Below are positions 35,705 through 45,115 of a stretch of DNA of 64,000 bases, piece after piece. The stretch comes from CAJBVG01 sp943371235 (lineage in GTDB: Bacteria; Bacteroidota; Bacteroidia; Sphingobacteriales; Sphingobacteriaceae). How positions within the stretch are numbered: the first letter of the stretch is position 1; the number at the start of each line of letters is the position of its first letter. Both the position numbers and the translations under genes were made by a program. The DNA is taken from the NCBI GenBank assembly GCA_943371235.1, contig CALRTZ010000004.1, forward strand, positions 1 through 64,000, written 5' to 3'. A model generated the notes under the pieces. That model was not told the DNA's origin and ran no database searches. It saw only the letters and a program-made list of their open reading frames with translations.

Positions 35705-36031
35705 ATGATTACAATAACAGACAAAGCAAAATCTAAAATCACAGATTTAAGAGAATCTGCCAAACTAGATGATGGTTACTTCTTAAGAGTAGCTGTAGCT
35801 GGTGGTGGATGTTCTGGTTTATCGTATAAGTTAGATTTTGATAATGAAATACGCACAGGCGACCAAGAATTTGAAGATAAGGGTGAAAAAGTAGTGTTAG
35901 ATATGAAGAGTTTCCTTTATTTAGCAGGTACAGAGCTCGATTTTTCGGATGGCTTAAATGGCAAAGGTTTCAATTTTGTGAACCCAAATGCCTCAAGAAC
36001 CTGCGGTTGTGGCGAAAGTTTTTCAGTTTAA
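35705..36031 (+). CDS. iscA: A-type Fe-S carrier IscA
   Basis: 108 residues of the HesB/IscA family. The three conserved Cys are in VAGGGCSGLSYKL and in the C-terminal CGCGESF. It transfers clusters from IscU to targets. It is third in the isc run, separated from iscU by facing heptamer arrays and followed by a strong terminator, which ends the isc transcription unit. ErpA and SufA are the close alternatives within the same family. Confidence 0.95.
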   Translation: MITITDKAKSKITDLRESAKLDDGYFLRVAVAGGGCSGLSYKLDFDNEIRTGDQEFEDKGEKVVLDMKSFLYLAGTELDFSDGLNGKGFNFVNPNASRTCGCGESFSV

Positions 36032-36051
36032 ATAATATTTTTTTTTAATTT

Positions 36052-36086
36052 AGGTCTTCAACAAAATATTGAAGACCTTTTTTTTT
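36052..36086 (+). terminator. Rho-independent terminator after iscA
   Basis: A perfect 10-bp stem AGGTCTTCAA/TTGAAGACCT with a 7-nt loop and nine Ts, 20 bp past the iscA stop. Confidence 0.93.
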
Positions 36087-36103
36087 ATAAAAACCCTAAT
36101 AAT

Positions 36104-38017
36104 ATGCAACTAACCGACAAAGCTACTATACCTCAATTATTACGTAACGTTGTAAAATACATACATCCAGAAACGGATACGTTCATGTTTGAAAAAGTAA
36201 AAGATACATATGTGCCTATTACTTATAAAGAAACATTAGACAAAGCAGATAGAATATCGTCGTATTTCTTAGATAACGAAATCAAAAAAGGAGATAGAAT
36301 TGGCTTTATTGTAGAAAATTGCCCAGAGTATGTATTCTACGATCAAGCGCTTCAACAACTAGGCTGTATAAATGTATCTATTTATCCTACCCTTTCTGAT
36401 GATGACGTAGAGTACATCATCAATGATGCACAAATAAAAATGATTTTAGTGGGAACTCATTTCCTATTAAAAAAACTAATAAAAATTGCTCCAAATTGTC
36501 CAACACTAACTCACATTATCCCAAAATTCGACGATTATAAAAAAATTGCAGAAAGCTATAGTGGTTCGGTAAAAATTATCTCTTTAGACGAAGTAATTGC
36601 AGGTGGAGATAAAACGGTTGAGCACAATAGGGCAACTATAAATCGTATGCGCGATGAAGTGAGGCCTCAAGATCTGTCATCATTAATTTATACTTCTGGT
36701 ACTACTGGTACTCCAAAAGGAGTAATGCTAAGTCATTTAAACTTTTGCCATAATGTAAAAGTAAGCTTAATACAAATTCCACACATTACTTCTGAAGAAA
36801 CCTTTTTGTCTTTCTTACCACTCTCTCACGTATTTGAGCGTACAGCAACATACCACATTTGTATTGCACAAGGAAGTAAGATTGCTTTCGCACAAAGCTT
36901 AGAACTATTAGGTAAAAACATGATGGAAGTTAAACCTACCGTTATGAGTGTGGTTCCTCGTTTATTAGAAAAAATAAATGAGAAAGCAATGAAAAATGGT
37001 ACTTCTGCTGGTGGACTTAAATCGAAGATATTTTTGTGGGCAATTGATACAGGCTCTAAATACAGAAACATTGTAGAAGCAGGTAAAAGCCCAGGAATGT
37101 TGTTGAGCATGCAACGCAACATTGCAGAGAAATTAGTGTTCTCAAAAATTAAAGAAAAAACTGGAGGTAATTTAAAATTCATTATATCAGGTGGTGCAGC
37201 ATTACCACAAAATATTGGTGAGTTTTTCGGAAATTTAGGCATTAAAGTATTAGAGGGATACGGATTAACAGAAACTTCACCGGTAATGGCGGTAACAGAG
37301 TTTACACGCCAAGTGTATGGTACTGTAGGTAGAGTTTTGCCTGAAATTACAATTGCTATACAAGATGCCGATACCAAACGAATTATTACCGAACAAACGC
37401 ATGAAACCTTTGATCCAAATTTCGAAAGTGAAGAAGGAGAAATCATATTACGTGGAAATAATGTAATGCAAGGGTATTGGAACAAACCAGAAGATACCGC
37501 TAATGCTATTGATAAATATGGTTGGTTACATACAGGTGATGTAGGTAAATTCTATAAAGGGAATTTAAAAATTACCGATCGTATTAAAAACATGTTGGTA
37601 AATTCGTACGGAAAAAACGTATACCCTACTCCTATCGAAAACACCTATTTACAAAGCAATCGCATCGACCAGATTTTCTTACTTGGCGATAAACGTGAGT
37701 ACATTACCGCTATTATTGTACCATCAAAAGAAAATATGATGGAACAATTCGGATTAACCGAAGCTTACTTCCAAGTAAATGATTTGTTTATAAAAGATGA
37801 AAATATTATGAATTGGGTTAATGAACACATCCGTAAATATTCTCCTGAATTAGCAAAATTCGAACGTATCAAAGGCTTTATCCTTAAACGCAATCCTTTT
37901 ACCATTGAAGACGGTGAAATGACTCCTACACTCAAAATTAAACGAAGAATTGTGGAGAAGAAATTCGCTGCAGAAATTGATGAGATGTATGAGTTGGAAG
38001 AGATGAGTGAAGTGTAA
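36104..38017 (+). CDS. Long-chain acyl-CoA synthetase (AMP-forming)
   Basis: 637 residues. The AMP-binding P-loop is LIYTSGTTGTPKGVMLSH near residue 195. Later motifs are EGYGLTETSPV near residue 388 and YGWLHTGDVGKFYKGNLKITDRIKNMLVNSYGKNVYPTPIE. The size and the KITDRIKN(ML)VNS form match the Bacteroidota FadD/FAA1-like enzymes. It activates fatty acids to acyl-CoA at the membrane. Directly after its TAA stop begins a GTTGTGA heptamer array, so its 3' untranslated region is repeat DNA. Confidence 0.93.
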   Translation: MQLTDKATIPQLLRNVVKYIHPETDTFMFEKVKDTYVPITYKETLDKADRISSYFLDNEIKKGDRIGFIVENCPEYVFYDQALQQLGCINVSIYPTLSDDDVEYIINDAQIKMILVGTHFLLKKLIKIAPNCPTLTHIIPKFDDYKKIAESYSGSVKIISLDEVIAGGDKTVEHNRATINRMRDEVRPQDLSSLIYTSGTTGTPKGVMLSHLNFCHNVKVSLIQIPHITSEETFLSFLPLSHVFERTATYHICIAQGSKIAFAQSLELLGKNMMEVKPTVMSVVPRLLEKINEKAMKNGTSAGGLKSKIFLWAIDTGSKYRNIVEAGKSPGMLLSMQRNIAEKLVFSKIKEKTGGNLKFIISGGAALPQNIGEFFGNLGIKVLEGYGLTETSPVMAVTEFTRQVYGTVGRVLPEITIAIQDADTKRIITEQTHETFDPNFESEEGEIILRGNNVMQGYWNKPEDTANAIDKYGWLHTGDVGKFYKGNLKITDRIKNMLVNSYGKNVYPTPIENTYLQSNRIDQIFLLGDKREYITAIIVPSKENMMEQFGLTEAYFQVNDLFIKDENIMNWVNEHIRKYSPELAKFERIKGFILKRNPFTIEDGEMTPTLKIKRRIVEKKFAAEIDEMYELEEMSEV

Positions 38018-38049
38018 GTTGTGAGTTGTGAGTTGTGAGTTGTGAGTTG
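38018..38049 (+). repeat. Heptamer array GTTGTGA after the acyl-CoA synthetase gene
   Basis: Four to five nearly perfect GTTGTGA units starting at the stop codon and reading outward. Confidence 0.88.
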
Positions 38050-38077
38050 GTGCAGGGATGTTAATTATTTGCGTGAG

Positions 38078-38135
38078 GGTTATTGAGTTATTAGCATTGC
38101 AGTTACTTAATAACTTAATAACTTAATAACTTAAT
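38078..38135. repeat. Facing octamer arrays GGTTATTG / AATAACTT
   Basis: Bases 38078-38094 hold GGTTATTGAGTTATT (outward from the acyl-CoA synthetase gene). Bases 38103-38135 hold four AATAACTT units (AAGTTATT outward from rsmB). The two can pair. Confidence 0.8.
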
Positions 38136-38162
38136 TTCCTCCCAATTTCCTTAATGACACCC

Positions 38163-38196
38163 ATTCACAATTAACAATTTACAATTCACAATTCAG
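38163..38196 (-). repeat. Heptamer array ACAATTC inside the rsmB 3' end
   Basis: Four to five ACAATTC/ACAATTA units. The array encodes Asn-Cys-Glu-Leu and the TAA stop of rsmB and continues beyond it. Confidence 0.85.
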
Positions 38197-39333
38197 TAAA
38201 GCAACAAACATCGTATCTGCCCTTTCCCCGTACCCTTCAATATATTTCATTTCTTTAACAGTTACCTTGTATTTGGCTTGTAAGCGTTCTATTACTTTTT
38301 CATTTTCGAGTGCGAATGCTGAGCATGTAATGTATAATAGGTCCTTGCCTTTCTTTAAAAACTGAATGGCGTTATCGGTAATGGCAAATTGTAAATCAGA
38401 AAAATATTGAACATTGTTTTCGTCCACTTGCATTATACGTTCGGGTGTACGAGCCCAAGTACCAGAACCAGTACATGGAGCATCCACAATTATTCCATCA
38501 AATGTTTCGGGTTCAAACGATTGTATCTCTGCTTTTAAATCTATTAATCTGCGTTTGTATTTTGTAATTCCTGCCCGTTTAAATCTTTCGTCAAGATTAC
38601 TTAAAATGCTCTCTCTATTATCCGAACACATTAAATAAGCATCTGGCTCTAGCTCCTTTAATAACAGACTTTTCCCGCCACTTGCCGAACAACAATCCCA
38701 CCAATATTCGTTTAGTTTGGGATGCATAAATTGTTGTGTAGCTTGGCTCGATTTGTCTTGAACTTCAAATAAATATTCCGTTGGCTCCTCAATTTTACTA
38801 GCATTCGCTAAACGGAAACAAGTTCCCTCCTGTTCAAAATTTATATTTTGCTCATTTAAAAATTGTTGTAGTTTTTCTTCTTTCCCTTTTACTGCTCGCA
38901 AAAATAAATCGGGTTGTACAAAATGAAAATTGATGAATGCTTGTTTATTTATTTTATCAGAGAGTAAGCCTTGCAATGGAAAAACATCTTCCAATTTAAA
39001 ATCCGAATAAATAGTGCTTAGAAATTCTACGCGCGCTTCAATAGGCTTTGAAATATGAATAAGCCATTCTGGTTTAAACATAGAAATTGAACTATCATTT
39101 TCAGTAGCAGTAAGTAATAAAGCAATCAATAAACGTTCTTCATATGTATTATTTGGGCAAGCTTTGCCTAACCTAAAATAAGAATACATCATGTGGCTCA
39201 GCATCTTTCGATCTCTGGAACCCATTTGTTTATTACGTTTGTAGAACTCTTTTAAATATTTTGATAAAGGAACATCGTGTTTATAATTTTCTAAACACTC
39301 TAAAAATATTCTTAATTTATTTTGATGAATCAT
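38179..39333 (-). CDS. RsmB-like rRNA cytosine-C5 methyltransferase
   Basis: 384 residues. The helical N-terminal part (KEFYKRNKQMGSRDRKMLSHMMYSYFRLG) is of the NusB-like/RsmB kind. The SAM motif I is WWDCCSASGGKSLLL near residue 215, motif IV is IIVDAPCTGSGTWARTPE, and motif VI is LLYITCSAFALENEKVI. These supply the two Cys used for catalysis and release. It should methylate 16S rRNA in the cytoplasm. Its ATG overlaps the preceding gene's stop by four bases. The C-terminal NCEL is encoded by a heptamer array. Confidence 0.92.
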   Translation of the reverse strand: MIHQNKLRIFLECLENYKHDVPLSKYLKEFYKRNKQMGSRDRKMLSHMMYSYFRLGKACPNNTYEERLLIALLLTATENDSSISMFKPEWLIHISKPIEARVEFLSTIYSDFKLEDVFPLQGLLSDKINKQAFINFHFVQPDLFLRAVKGKEEKLQQFLNEQNINFEQEGTCFRLANASKIEEPTEYLFEVQDKSSQATQQFMHPKLNEYWWDCCSASGGKSLLLKELEPDAYLMCSDNRESILSNLDERFKRAGITKYKRRLIDLKAEIQSFEPETFDGIIVDAPCTGSGTWARTPERIMQVDENNVQYFSDLQFAITDNAIQFLKKGKDLLYITCSAFALENEKVIERLQAKYKVTVKEMKYIEGYGERADTMFVALLNCEL

Positions 39334-40493
39334 GGTTGGTAATTAAGCCCGTTTTCATCATACTTTAAAATAAAAACTAAGCTATTATGTGTACTAGAGT
39401 TTTTTTGAGGATAGTAAAAAATACTGGCTAAACCAAAGTAAGGACTTTCTGTTTGGAACAAAGTTTTTTTACTCCAATGGTATTTAGTAAGGTAATAAAT
39501 GGCTTGATCAAATCCTCTAATCGACATTTCTGTGGGCTCTGTTGCAAAATCATTTCTATATTTTGATACATAATTGGTAAGGATAGAATCTTCGTAATTT
39601 GTATAATAAGAAGAGCTCAGCGTTACTTTATATTTTACATATAAATTGGGGTCGATGGTTTGGTAATCTAACCATTTTGGATGCACCAAAAGAGTAATAG
39701 GGTATTGATCTTTTAACCCTTCTAAATATTTAAATAAGTTAATGGCATAGGCTTGGTCGGCAGATGGAATAAGCAAATAATTTTCCTTTGTTTTAGATAA
39801 ATTTCCTTCAATAACCGAATATCCTTTTTGACTCGTTAAAATTTCTTTTTTAGAAATTTTAACGGAAGTACTGTCGAGGTATTTTTCTACTACTTTAGAA
39901 TAACGAGATTCTGCTAACAAGCCGCTTCGAACTATTAATAAGTTATTGCTTAACTTTTTTTGATAAAAATACCTTGCCATGTTATAAGCATGATTCTCTA
40001 ACGTATTATTAGACATAATAATATCTGTTTTACTCGTACCATTAATAAATAAAGGAGATATAGGAGAAATCACTTTCCCTTTTAGTATTTTATTTTTCTT
40101 TAATAAAACCTGAATTTCATTTGGTAAAAACGGGCCTACAATAAAATCAGCAAGTATTAAAAAAGGATCGGAAGCAAGCATTTTTATTTGATTGGTATCC
40201 GATTGAGTATCGAATACTTTTATATCAAATGTATATCCAAATTTACTTAACGAATCTACTGCTATTTTAAAACCACGATAATAATCGATGCCTAAATTAG
40301 AAAACTCAAAAGCTTTTTGATCGAGTACAGCATCTGCATCTAAATTCTGAAAATTTAAAGGCAAGAGTAATGCTATTTTATAATGTTTATCTTTTGCTTC
40401 AACAGTATAAAAACTAAAAAGAAAAATTAGAAGGCCAATAAATTTAAGCTTATTCCCACTCAATTGTTGCTGGAGGTTTCGAACTAATGTCAT
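39330..40493 (-). CDS. Periplasmic-binding-protein-like (type 1 fold) exported protein
   Basis: 387 residues. A hydrophobic export segment (residues about 17-33, FIGLLIFLFSFYTVEA) precedes HYKIALLLPLNFQNLD, the start of a type 1 periplasmic binding protein fold as in leucine-binding or amino-acid receptor proteins. FIVGPFLPNEIQVLL and YSVIEGNLSKTKENYLLIPSAD fit that fold. No transporter genes adjoin it. Its ATG lies 44 bp inside guaA, and no closer ATG exists before the hydrophobic segment. Some Bacteroidota have this fold as part of LysM or surface-assembly proteins, so ligand binding is unproven. Confidence 0.75.
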   Translation of the reverse strand: MTLVRNLQQQLSGNKLKFIGLLIFLFSFYTVEAKDKHYKIALLLPLNFQNLDADAVLDQKAFEFSNLGIDYYRGFKIAVDSLSKFGYTFDIKVFDTQSDTNQIKMLASDPFLILADFIVGPFLPNEIQVLLKKNKILKGKVISPISPLFINGTSKTDIIMSNNTLENHAYNMARYFYQKKLSNNLLIVRSGLLAESRYSKVVEKYLDSTSVKISKKEILTSQKGYSVIEGNLSKTKENYLLIPSADQAYAINLFKYLEGLKDQYPITLLVHPKWLDYQTIDPNLYVKYKVTLSSSYYTNYEDSILTNYVSKYRNDFATEPTEMSIRGFDQAIYYLTKYHWSKKTLFQTESPYFGLASIFYYPQKNSSTHNSLVFILKYDENGLNYQP

Positions 40494-41979
40494 ATACTAC
40501 ACGGTTTACCCCTTTTACTTTATTTATAATGTCGTTAGATATTTTTGCTAATAAATCATAGGGTAAATGACACCAATCGGCAGTCATTCCATCCACAGAT
40601 TCTACTGCACGCAGTGCAATAACATTTTCATACGTACGCTCATCTCCCATTACCCCTACAGATTGTATAGGTAAAAAGATGGCACCTGCTTGCCAAACCT
40701 TATCATACCATCCAGAATTTTTTAAATTCTCAATATAAATTGCATCTGCTTCTTGTAAGGTAGCAATTTTTTCTTTGGTAATTTCACCCAAAATACGAAT
40801 GGCTAAACCCGGTCCTGGGAAAGGATGTCTGTTTAATATTTTCGGGTCGATGCCTAAGCTGTGGCCTACTCTACGTACCTCGTCTTTAAACAACGTATTA
40901 AGAGGTTCCACCACTTTTAATTTCATATAATCTGGCAATCCACCCACGTTGTGGTGAGATTTAATAGTTGCCGAAGGACCTTTAACCGAAACCGATTCTA
41001 TAACATCGGGGTAAATAGTGCCTTGACCCAACCATTTCGCATTTTCTACTGTATGAGAAGCTTCATCAAACACATCAATAAATACCTTACCAATTGCTTT
41101 ACGCTTCTTTTCTGGGTCGCTTAAACCTTTTAACTCCGCATAAAATAGTTCTTTTGAATCTACCCCACGAACATTTAAGCCCATGTGTTTATACGATTCC
41201 AATACTTCTTCGAATTCATTCTTCCTTAACAAACCATTGTCAACAAAAATGCAATGTAAATTTGTGCCAATAGCTTTATGTAATAATACAGCAGCTACCG
41301 AAGAATCTACTCCACCAGATAAGCCTAGTATCACTTTGTCATCGCCAATTTTATTCTTTAAGTCTGTTATAGTTGTTTCAATAAATGCATCAGGTGTCCA
41401 ATCTTGTTTACAACCACAAATACCTACCAAAAAATTGTATAACAAATGTTTGCCTTCTGTTGAATGGGTAACCTCTGGGTGAAATTGTATACCATATGTA
41501 TTTGTATCTTTAATATGGTATGCAGCAACTTTTACAGAATCTGTACTCGCAATAATTTCGAAATTAGGGGGAACTTCAGATATAGTATCACCATGCGACA
41601 TCCAAACTTGAGAATTCGGACTAACCGCGGCTAATAAATCATTCTCATGTTTTACAAAACTAAGGTTAGCTCTACCATACTCACGAATTTTAGAAGGCAT
41701 TACGTTACCACCCGATTTTTGAGCGATTAATTGAGCACCGTAGCATACACCTAATAGAGGGAATTTTGCAGCTATACTCTGAAAATCAACTTCTGGAGCA
41801 TTCTCTTCACGCACAGAATGCGGACTTCCCGAAAGAATCACTCCTTTAACATCTTCATTAAAATTAGGAACTTTATTGTATGGATGTATTTCGCAATAAA
41901 TATTGAGTTCTCTTACTCTACGGGCAATCAGCTGTGTAAACTGAGATCCAAAATCGAGGATGATTATTTTTTCAGACAT
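40450..41979 (-). CDS. guaA: GMP synthase (glutamine-hydrolysing)
   Basis: 509 residues with both halves present. The N-terminal class I glutamine amidotransferase has the nucleophile in LLGVCYGAQLIA and the His/Glu in FHPEVTHS. The ATP-pyrophosphatase has the P-loop ILGLSGGVDSSVAAVLLHKA. The C-terminal dimerisation domain ends RVVYDISSKPPATIEWE. It makes GMP from XMP in the cytoplasm. TAACTTTG (minus strand, 41991-41984) ends four bases before the ATG, so initiation may be leaderless. The downstream binding-protein gene overlaps by 44 bp. Confidence 0.98.
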   Translation of the reverse strand: MSEKIIILDFGSQFTQLIARRVRELNIYCEIHPYNKVPNFNEDVKGVILSGSPHSVREENAPEVDFQSIAAKFPLLGVCYGAQLIAQKSGGNVMPSKIREYGRANLSFVKHENDLLAAVSPNSQVWMSHGDTISEVPPNFEIIASTDSVKVAAYHIKDTNTYGIQFHPEVTHSTEGKHLLYNFLVGICGCKQDWTPDAFIETTITDLKNKIGDDKVILGLSGGVDSSVAAVLLHKAIGTNLHCIFVDNGLLRKNEFEEVLESYKHMGLNVRGVDSKELFYAELKGLSDPEKKRKAIGKVFIDVFDEASHTVENAKWLGQGTIYPDVIESVSVKGPSATIKSHHNVGGLPDYMKLKVVEPLNTLFKDEVRRVGHSLGIDPKILNRHPFPGPGLAIRILGEITKEKIATLQEADAIYIENLKNSGWYDKVWQAGAIFLPIQSVGVMGDERTYENVIALRAVESVDGMTADWCHLPYDLLAKISNDIINKVKGVNRVVYDISSKPPATIEWE

Positions 41980-42000
41980 GTTGCAAAGTTAAGATAAATG

Positions 42001-42035
42001 TGCAAATGTATAGATGTGCAAATGCGTAAATTTGA
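42001..42035 (+). repeat. Degenerate octamer array TGTGCAAA/TGTATAGA upstream of guaA
   Basis: Four degenerate units between guaA and dCMP deaminase with TGCAAATG as the core, reading outward from guaA. Confidence 0.55.
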
Positions 42036-42039
42036 AAAC

Positions 42040-42489
42040 TTAGTCGAACTTTATCACATTCACACCAAATTTCTTTAAAAAATCAACCCCTTCATCGCTT
42101 GGTAAGCCTTTGTATTCGGCATAAGATTTCTGGAAATACACCTTTTTTATTCCTGATGAGAAGATTAATCGAGCACATGATATGCATGGAGAGAGTGTGG
42201 TATATAAGGTAGCTCCTTCTAATTGAGAGCCATTTTTTGCAGCAAAAAGGATGGCATTTTCTTCAGCATGTAATGCTAATGAACAACTGCCTTTAGAGTC
42301 GCGAGGGCAACCTTGCTCTGGCCATTCTTCATCGCAATTATGGGTGCCCGCTGGAGGGCCATTATAACCGATTGAAATAATTCGTGTATCCTTTACCAAA
42401 ACTGCACCTACCTGAGCCTTTATGCAATGAGAGCGCAGCGCTAAATCGCCAGCAAGTTTCATAAAGATTGAATCGAAAGTAGGACGCAT
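42040..42489 (-). CDS. dCMP deaminase family protein (ComEB-like)
   Basis: 149 residues from MRPTFDSIFMKLAGDLALRSHC. The 32 residues that an upstream ATG would add are encoded by a heptamer array and are rejected. The zinc site is intact: ALHAEENAIL (His and catalytic Glu) and LSPCISCARLIF (PCxxC). KAQVGAVLVKD and GYNGPPAG are typical of the CDD/dCMP branch. It supplies dUMP for dTMP synthesis in the cytoplasm. The start codon lies within about 10 bases of the ACAACTC array, so its leader is repeat DNA. Confidence 0.93.
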   Translation of the reverse strand: MRPTFDSIFMKLAGDLALRSHCIKAQVGAVLVKDTRIISIGYNGPPAGTHNCDEEWPEQGCPRDSKGSCSLALHAEENAILFAAKNGSQLEGATLYTTLSPCISCARLIFSSGIKKVYFQKSYAEYKGLPSDEGVDFLKKFGVNVIKFD

Positions 42490-42490
42490 A

Positions 42491-42526
42491 TTGAATTGTG
42501 AGTTGTGAGTTGTGAGTTGTGAATTA
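42491..42526 (+). repeat. Heptamer array TTGTGAG upstream of dCMP deaminase
   Basis: Four to five TTGTGAG units reading outward from the deaminase gene (ACAACTC on its sense strand). The arrangement is the same as in front of purE and purF. Confidence 0.88.
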
Positions 42527-42585
42527 ACAAAGTAATAATAATTTGCCAAGATATACAAATGTTCCAAATAGCAATACATATCCAC

Positions 42586-42624
42586 ATGAGCATACTAGCA
42601 CATGAGCATATGAGCAAATGAACA
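42586..42624 (-). repeat. Octamer array GAGCATNN/TAGCACAT upstream of lysE
   Basis: Four to five units. Outward from the LysE gene the strand reads ATGTGCTAGTATGCTC, the same family as 19880-19918. Confidence 0.8.
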
Positions 42625-42665
42625 GGAATTTTATATATTGAAAAATATTATGCATTTTAGCAGAG

Positions 42666-43292
42666 ATGTTAATCAAAATAATACTTGGCGGAATGAGTGC
42701 AGGATTAATCATGACTTTCATGACAGGTCCAGCTTTTTTTGCACTCATTAGAACTAGCATTCAAAAAGGATTTTTGTCGGGAGCTCTCTTTGCATTAGGA
42801 GTATTTATGGCCGATACTTTTTTTGTAGCTACCACTTTTTTAGGGGCCAGTTTAATTACCCTTGCAGAGAATAATCAGAAATATATCGCAATAATTGGAG
42901 GCTTATTCATTATCATTATTGGATATAAATATTTAACCAAAAAAGTTGAAGATGAAAAAGAAGAAGAGATAACGGTAAGTTCAAAACTTAAAAATACTGG
43001 TTATTTTTTCAAAGGATTATTAATGAATCTACTAAACCCAGGCATGTTGTTTTATTGGATAGGCTTAGTAAGTTATTTAGGCACTAATGCAGATTATACT
43101 TCAGACGATATTAAATTATTTATTTTTTGTTCAATGATTACTGTGCTAAGCACAGACTTAGCAAAAGCCTATTTTGCTAGTAAAGTCCGCCATCTATTCA
43201 GTAAAAATGTAGTACAGTGGATGAATAGAGTAGTTGGCTCTGCATTAATTGTATTCGCCTTGGTTATGATTGTTAAAGTATTCTTTTTTTAA
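42666..43292 (+). CDS. LysE/RhtB-family amino acid exporter
   Basis: 208 residues with six hydrophobic segments. The family opening GMSAGLIMTFMTGPAFFALIRTSIQKGFLSGALFALGVFMADT has the P-G-P-like GPAFF loop. FKGLLMNLLNPGMLFYWIG also matches. It exports a small amphipathic solute, probably an amino acid, across the inner membrane; the substrate cannot be named. It is divergent from dCMP deaminase and lies 2 bp before the transglutaminase-like gene, so those genes may share its transcript. Confidence 0.92.
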   Translation: MLIKIILGGMSAGLIMTFMTGPAFFALIRTSIQKGFLSGALFALGVFMADTFFVATTFLGASLITLAENNQKYIAIIGGLFIIIIGYKYLTKKVEDEKEEEITVSSKLKNTGYFFKGLLMNLLNPGMLFYWIGLVSYLGTNADYTSDDIKLFIFCSMITVLSTDLAKAYFASKVRHLFSKNVVQWMNRVVGSALIVFALVMIVKVFFF

Positions 43293-43294
43293 CA

Positions 43295-45115
43295 ATGCAT
43301 AAAATTAAGTTCCTATTAGTTCTTATTTGTTTGAGTGGCATAAGTTATGCCAACGTGGGTGCCAAGTATTCATTGTATCAACAAATTTATACCGTAAACG
43401 GTAACACTAAATCATTTAAAAAAGAAATAAATGCCAAAGGAGCTTTTAAGGATAAAAGCTATTCGGCTTTTGTTTACTTTGGAGAACTAGAAAAAGTTGA
43501 AAGCATTAATGCCTATCAAAAAACAAACAATAAGAAAAAGAAGCTAAGTAAAAACAATATTTACAAAAGCGATTTACTACCTGATAATTTTTTTGATGGA
43601 TATAGTGCATATAAATTAGATTTTGTAAATGATCGCAATTTAAGTCAAGAGTTTGAATTTAATGTTAGCATGCTGAATACCGAGTTATTCTGCATTTCTA
43701 GAATCTACTTTCTCCAAACTGAATATTATAGTGTAGATACTGCTGAAAGTATTGTGAAGGTTCCAAAAGAATATTACTTACTTATAGATTTTGAAGATGT
43801 AAAAAAGATTGAAAATTTAACCATAGACAGTACAATTACCAGCACCGAAAAAATTTACACCTTCAGAAAAATATTTAACACCTCTAACAAATCAACAATA
43901 CCAAATAAAAAAGAGCATAAGTATGAATATTACGCAATACGAGTATTAGTTTGCCCAGAAAAAGAAAACCCTTACACCTATTTTAATAATTGGTATCAAA
44001 ACCTAATCAATAGTATAACTCCTTCTACAAATTATAAAAGTGTATGTGATAGTATTGCAAAAATACATTCAAACAAAGACAGTATAATTAAACATATATT
44101 CAAATTCGTAACGAAAAAAATTAGATATATAGATATTGAAAATGGTATAAATGCATTTAGACCTAGGCCATCAGATGATGTCTTATACAAACAGCAAGGT
44201 GATTGTAAAGACATGGCTTTATTATTAACTAATATGTATACCTATTTAGGTTTCGATGCTTCAATTGCCTTATCTTCAACATTAAGTAACGAATTTCAAT
44301 TTAACTTCCCCACATTAGCCAGTGCAGATCATGTAATATGTGTGTTAAAATATAATGATAAATATTACTATTTAGACGCCACTGAACGCTTAGGCAAGTA
44401 CGATCAACCAAGCCAACAAATACAAGAAACGAAAGCAATGATTAGCAAGCCCAGTGCTGCGCAAATAATTGACATTCCGAAAATGGATGGTCCCTTTAAT
44501 TCAACAACCTCAATTTTTAACATAAAAATTGATCAAGGAAAAATAAAAGGAACATTTGATAATGAATATAAAGGATACAGTAAGATTTTTATAGAGAACA
44601 TTACTGAAAATTATTCTACAACAAAATCAAAACAACTATTAAAAAAATACTACCAGGATCGGAATTACAATATTTCATTTGCCAATATTGAATATTTGAA
44701 AAAAAATGAATCCATAAATATTAGTGGTGAAATTGATTTAAATCCAACAGTTTTAACAAAAGTTGAAAATAAAACATTTTTCAATTTCAACTTTAGCCCA
44801 TTTATACATACGTTCGATAAAGAAATTGATTCTACAGAAAACTACCCTATATATCGCACAACAAATAATAAAAACACGCTAATTATTGAGTTCCCATTCA
44901 ACATAAATAGAGTAGAAAGTTTATATTCTAATTTTAAGCATACCGAAAATAATATAGTATATAGTTTTAATGTTACGCACCAGAAAAACAAACTTATTAT
45001 AGAATACAAATATGAAAATCCGTATGTGATATTAACTAAAGATATTATCCCTAGCTATAATAAAATAAATCTATCCATATTAAAAACACTTAATCATGAA
45101 ATCATTATTTACTAG
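43295..45115 (+). CDS. Exported DUF3857/transglutaminase-like protein with intact triad
   Basis: 606 residues with a signal peptide (MHKIKFLLVLICLSGISYANVG). The beta-rich N-terminal half is DUF3857-like. It is followed by a transglutaminase core with a likely intact Cys-His-Asp triad: Cys in QQGDCKDMALLLTNM (residue about 301), His in ASADHVICVLKY (about 342) and Asp in YYYLDATERLGKY (about 360). The C-terminal third is beta-rich. It acts outside the cytoplasm, probably as a protease- or transamidase-like enzyme with unknown substrate. It overlaps the next gene by 20 bases, indicating a coupled pair. Confidence 0.88.
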   Translation: MHKIKFLLVLICLSGISYANVGAKYSLYQQIYTVNGNTKSFKKEINAKGAFKDKSYSAFVYFGELEKVESINAYQKTNNKKKKLSKNNIYKSDLLPDNFFDGYSAYKLDFVNDRNLSQEFEFNVSMLNTELFCISRIYFLQTEYYSVDTAESIVKVPKEYYLLIDFEDVKKIENLTIDSTITSTEKIYTFRKIFNTSNKSTIPNKKEHKYEYYAIRVLVCPEKENPYTYFNNWYQNLINSITPSTNYKSVCDSIAKIHSNKDSIIKHIFKFVTKKIRYIDIENGINAFRPRPSDDVLYKQQGDCKDMALLLTNMYTYLGFDASIALSSTLSNEFQFNFPTLASADHVICVLKYNDKYYYLDATERLGKYDQPSQQIQETKAMISKPSAAQIIDIPKMDGPFNSTTSIFNIKIDQGKIKGTFDNEYKGYSKIFIENITENYSTTKSKQLLKKYYQDRNYNISFANIEYLKKNESINISGEIDLNPTVLTKVENKTFFNFNFSPFIHTFDKEIDSTENYPIYRTTNNKNTLIIEFPFNINRVESLYSNFKHTENNIVYSFNVTHQKNKLIIEYKYENPYVILTKDIIPSYNKINLSILKTLNHEIIIY

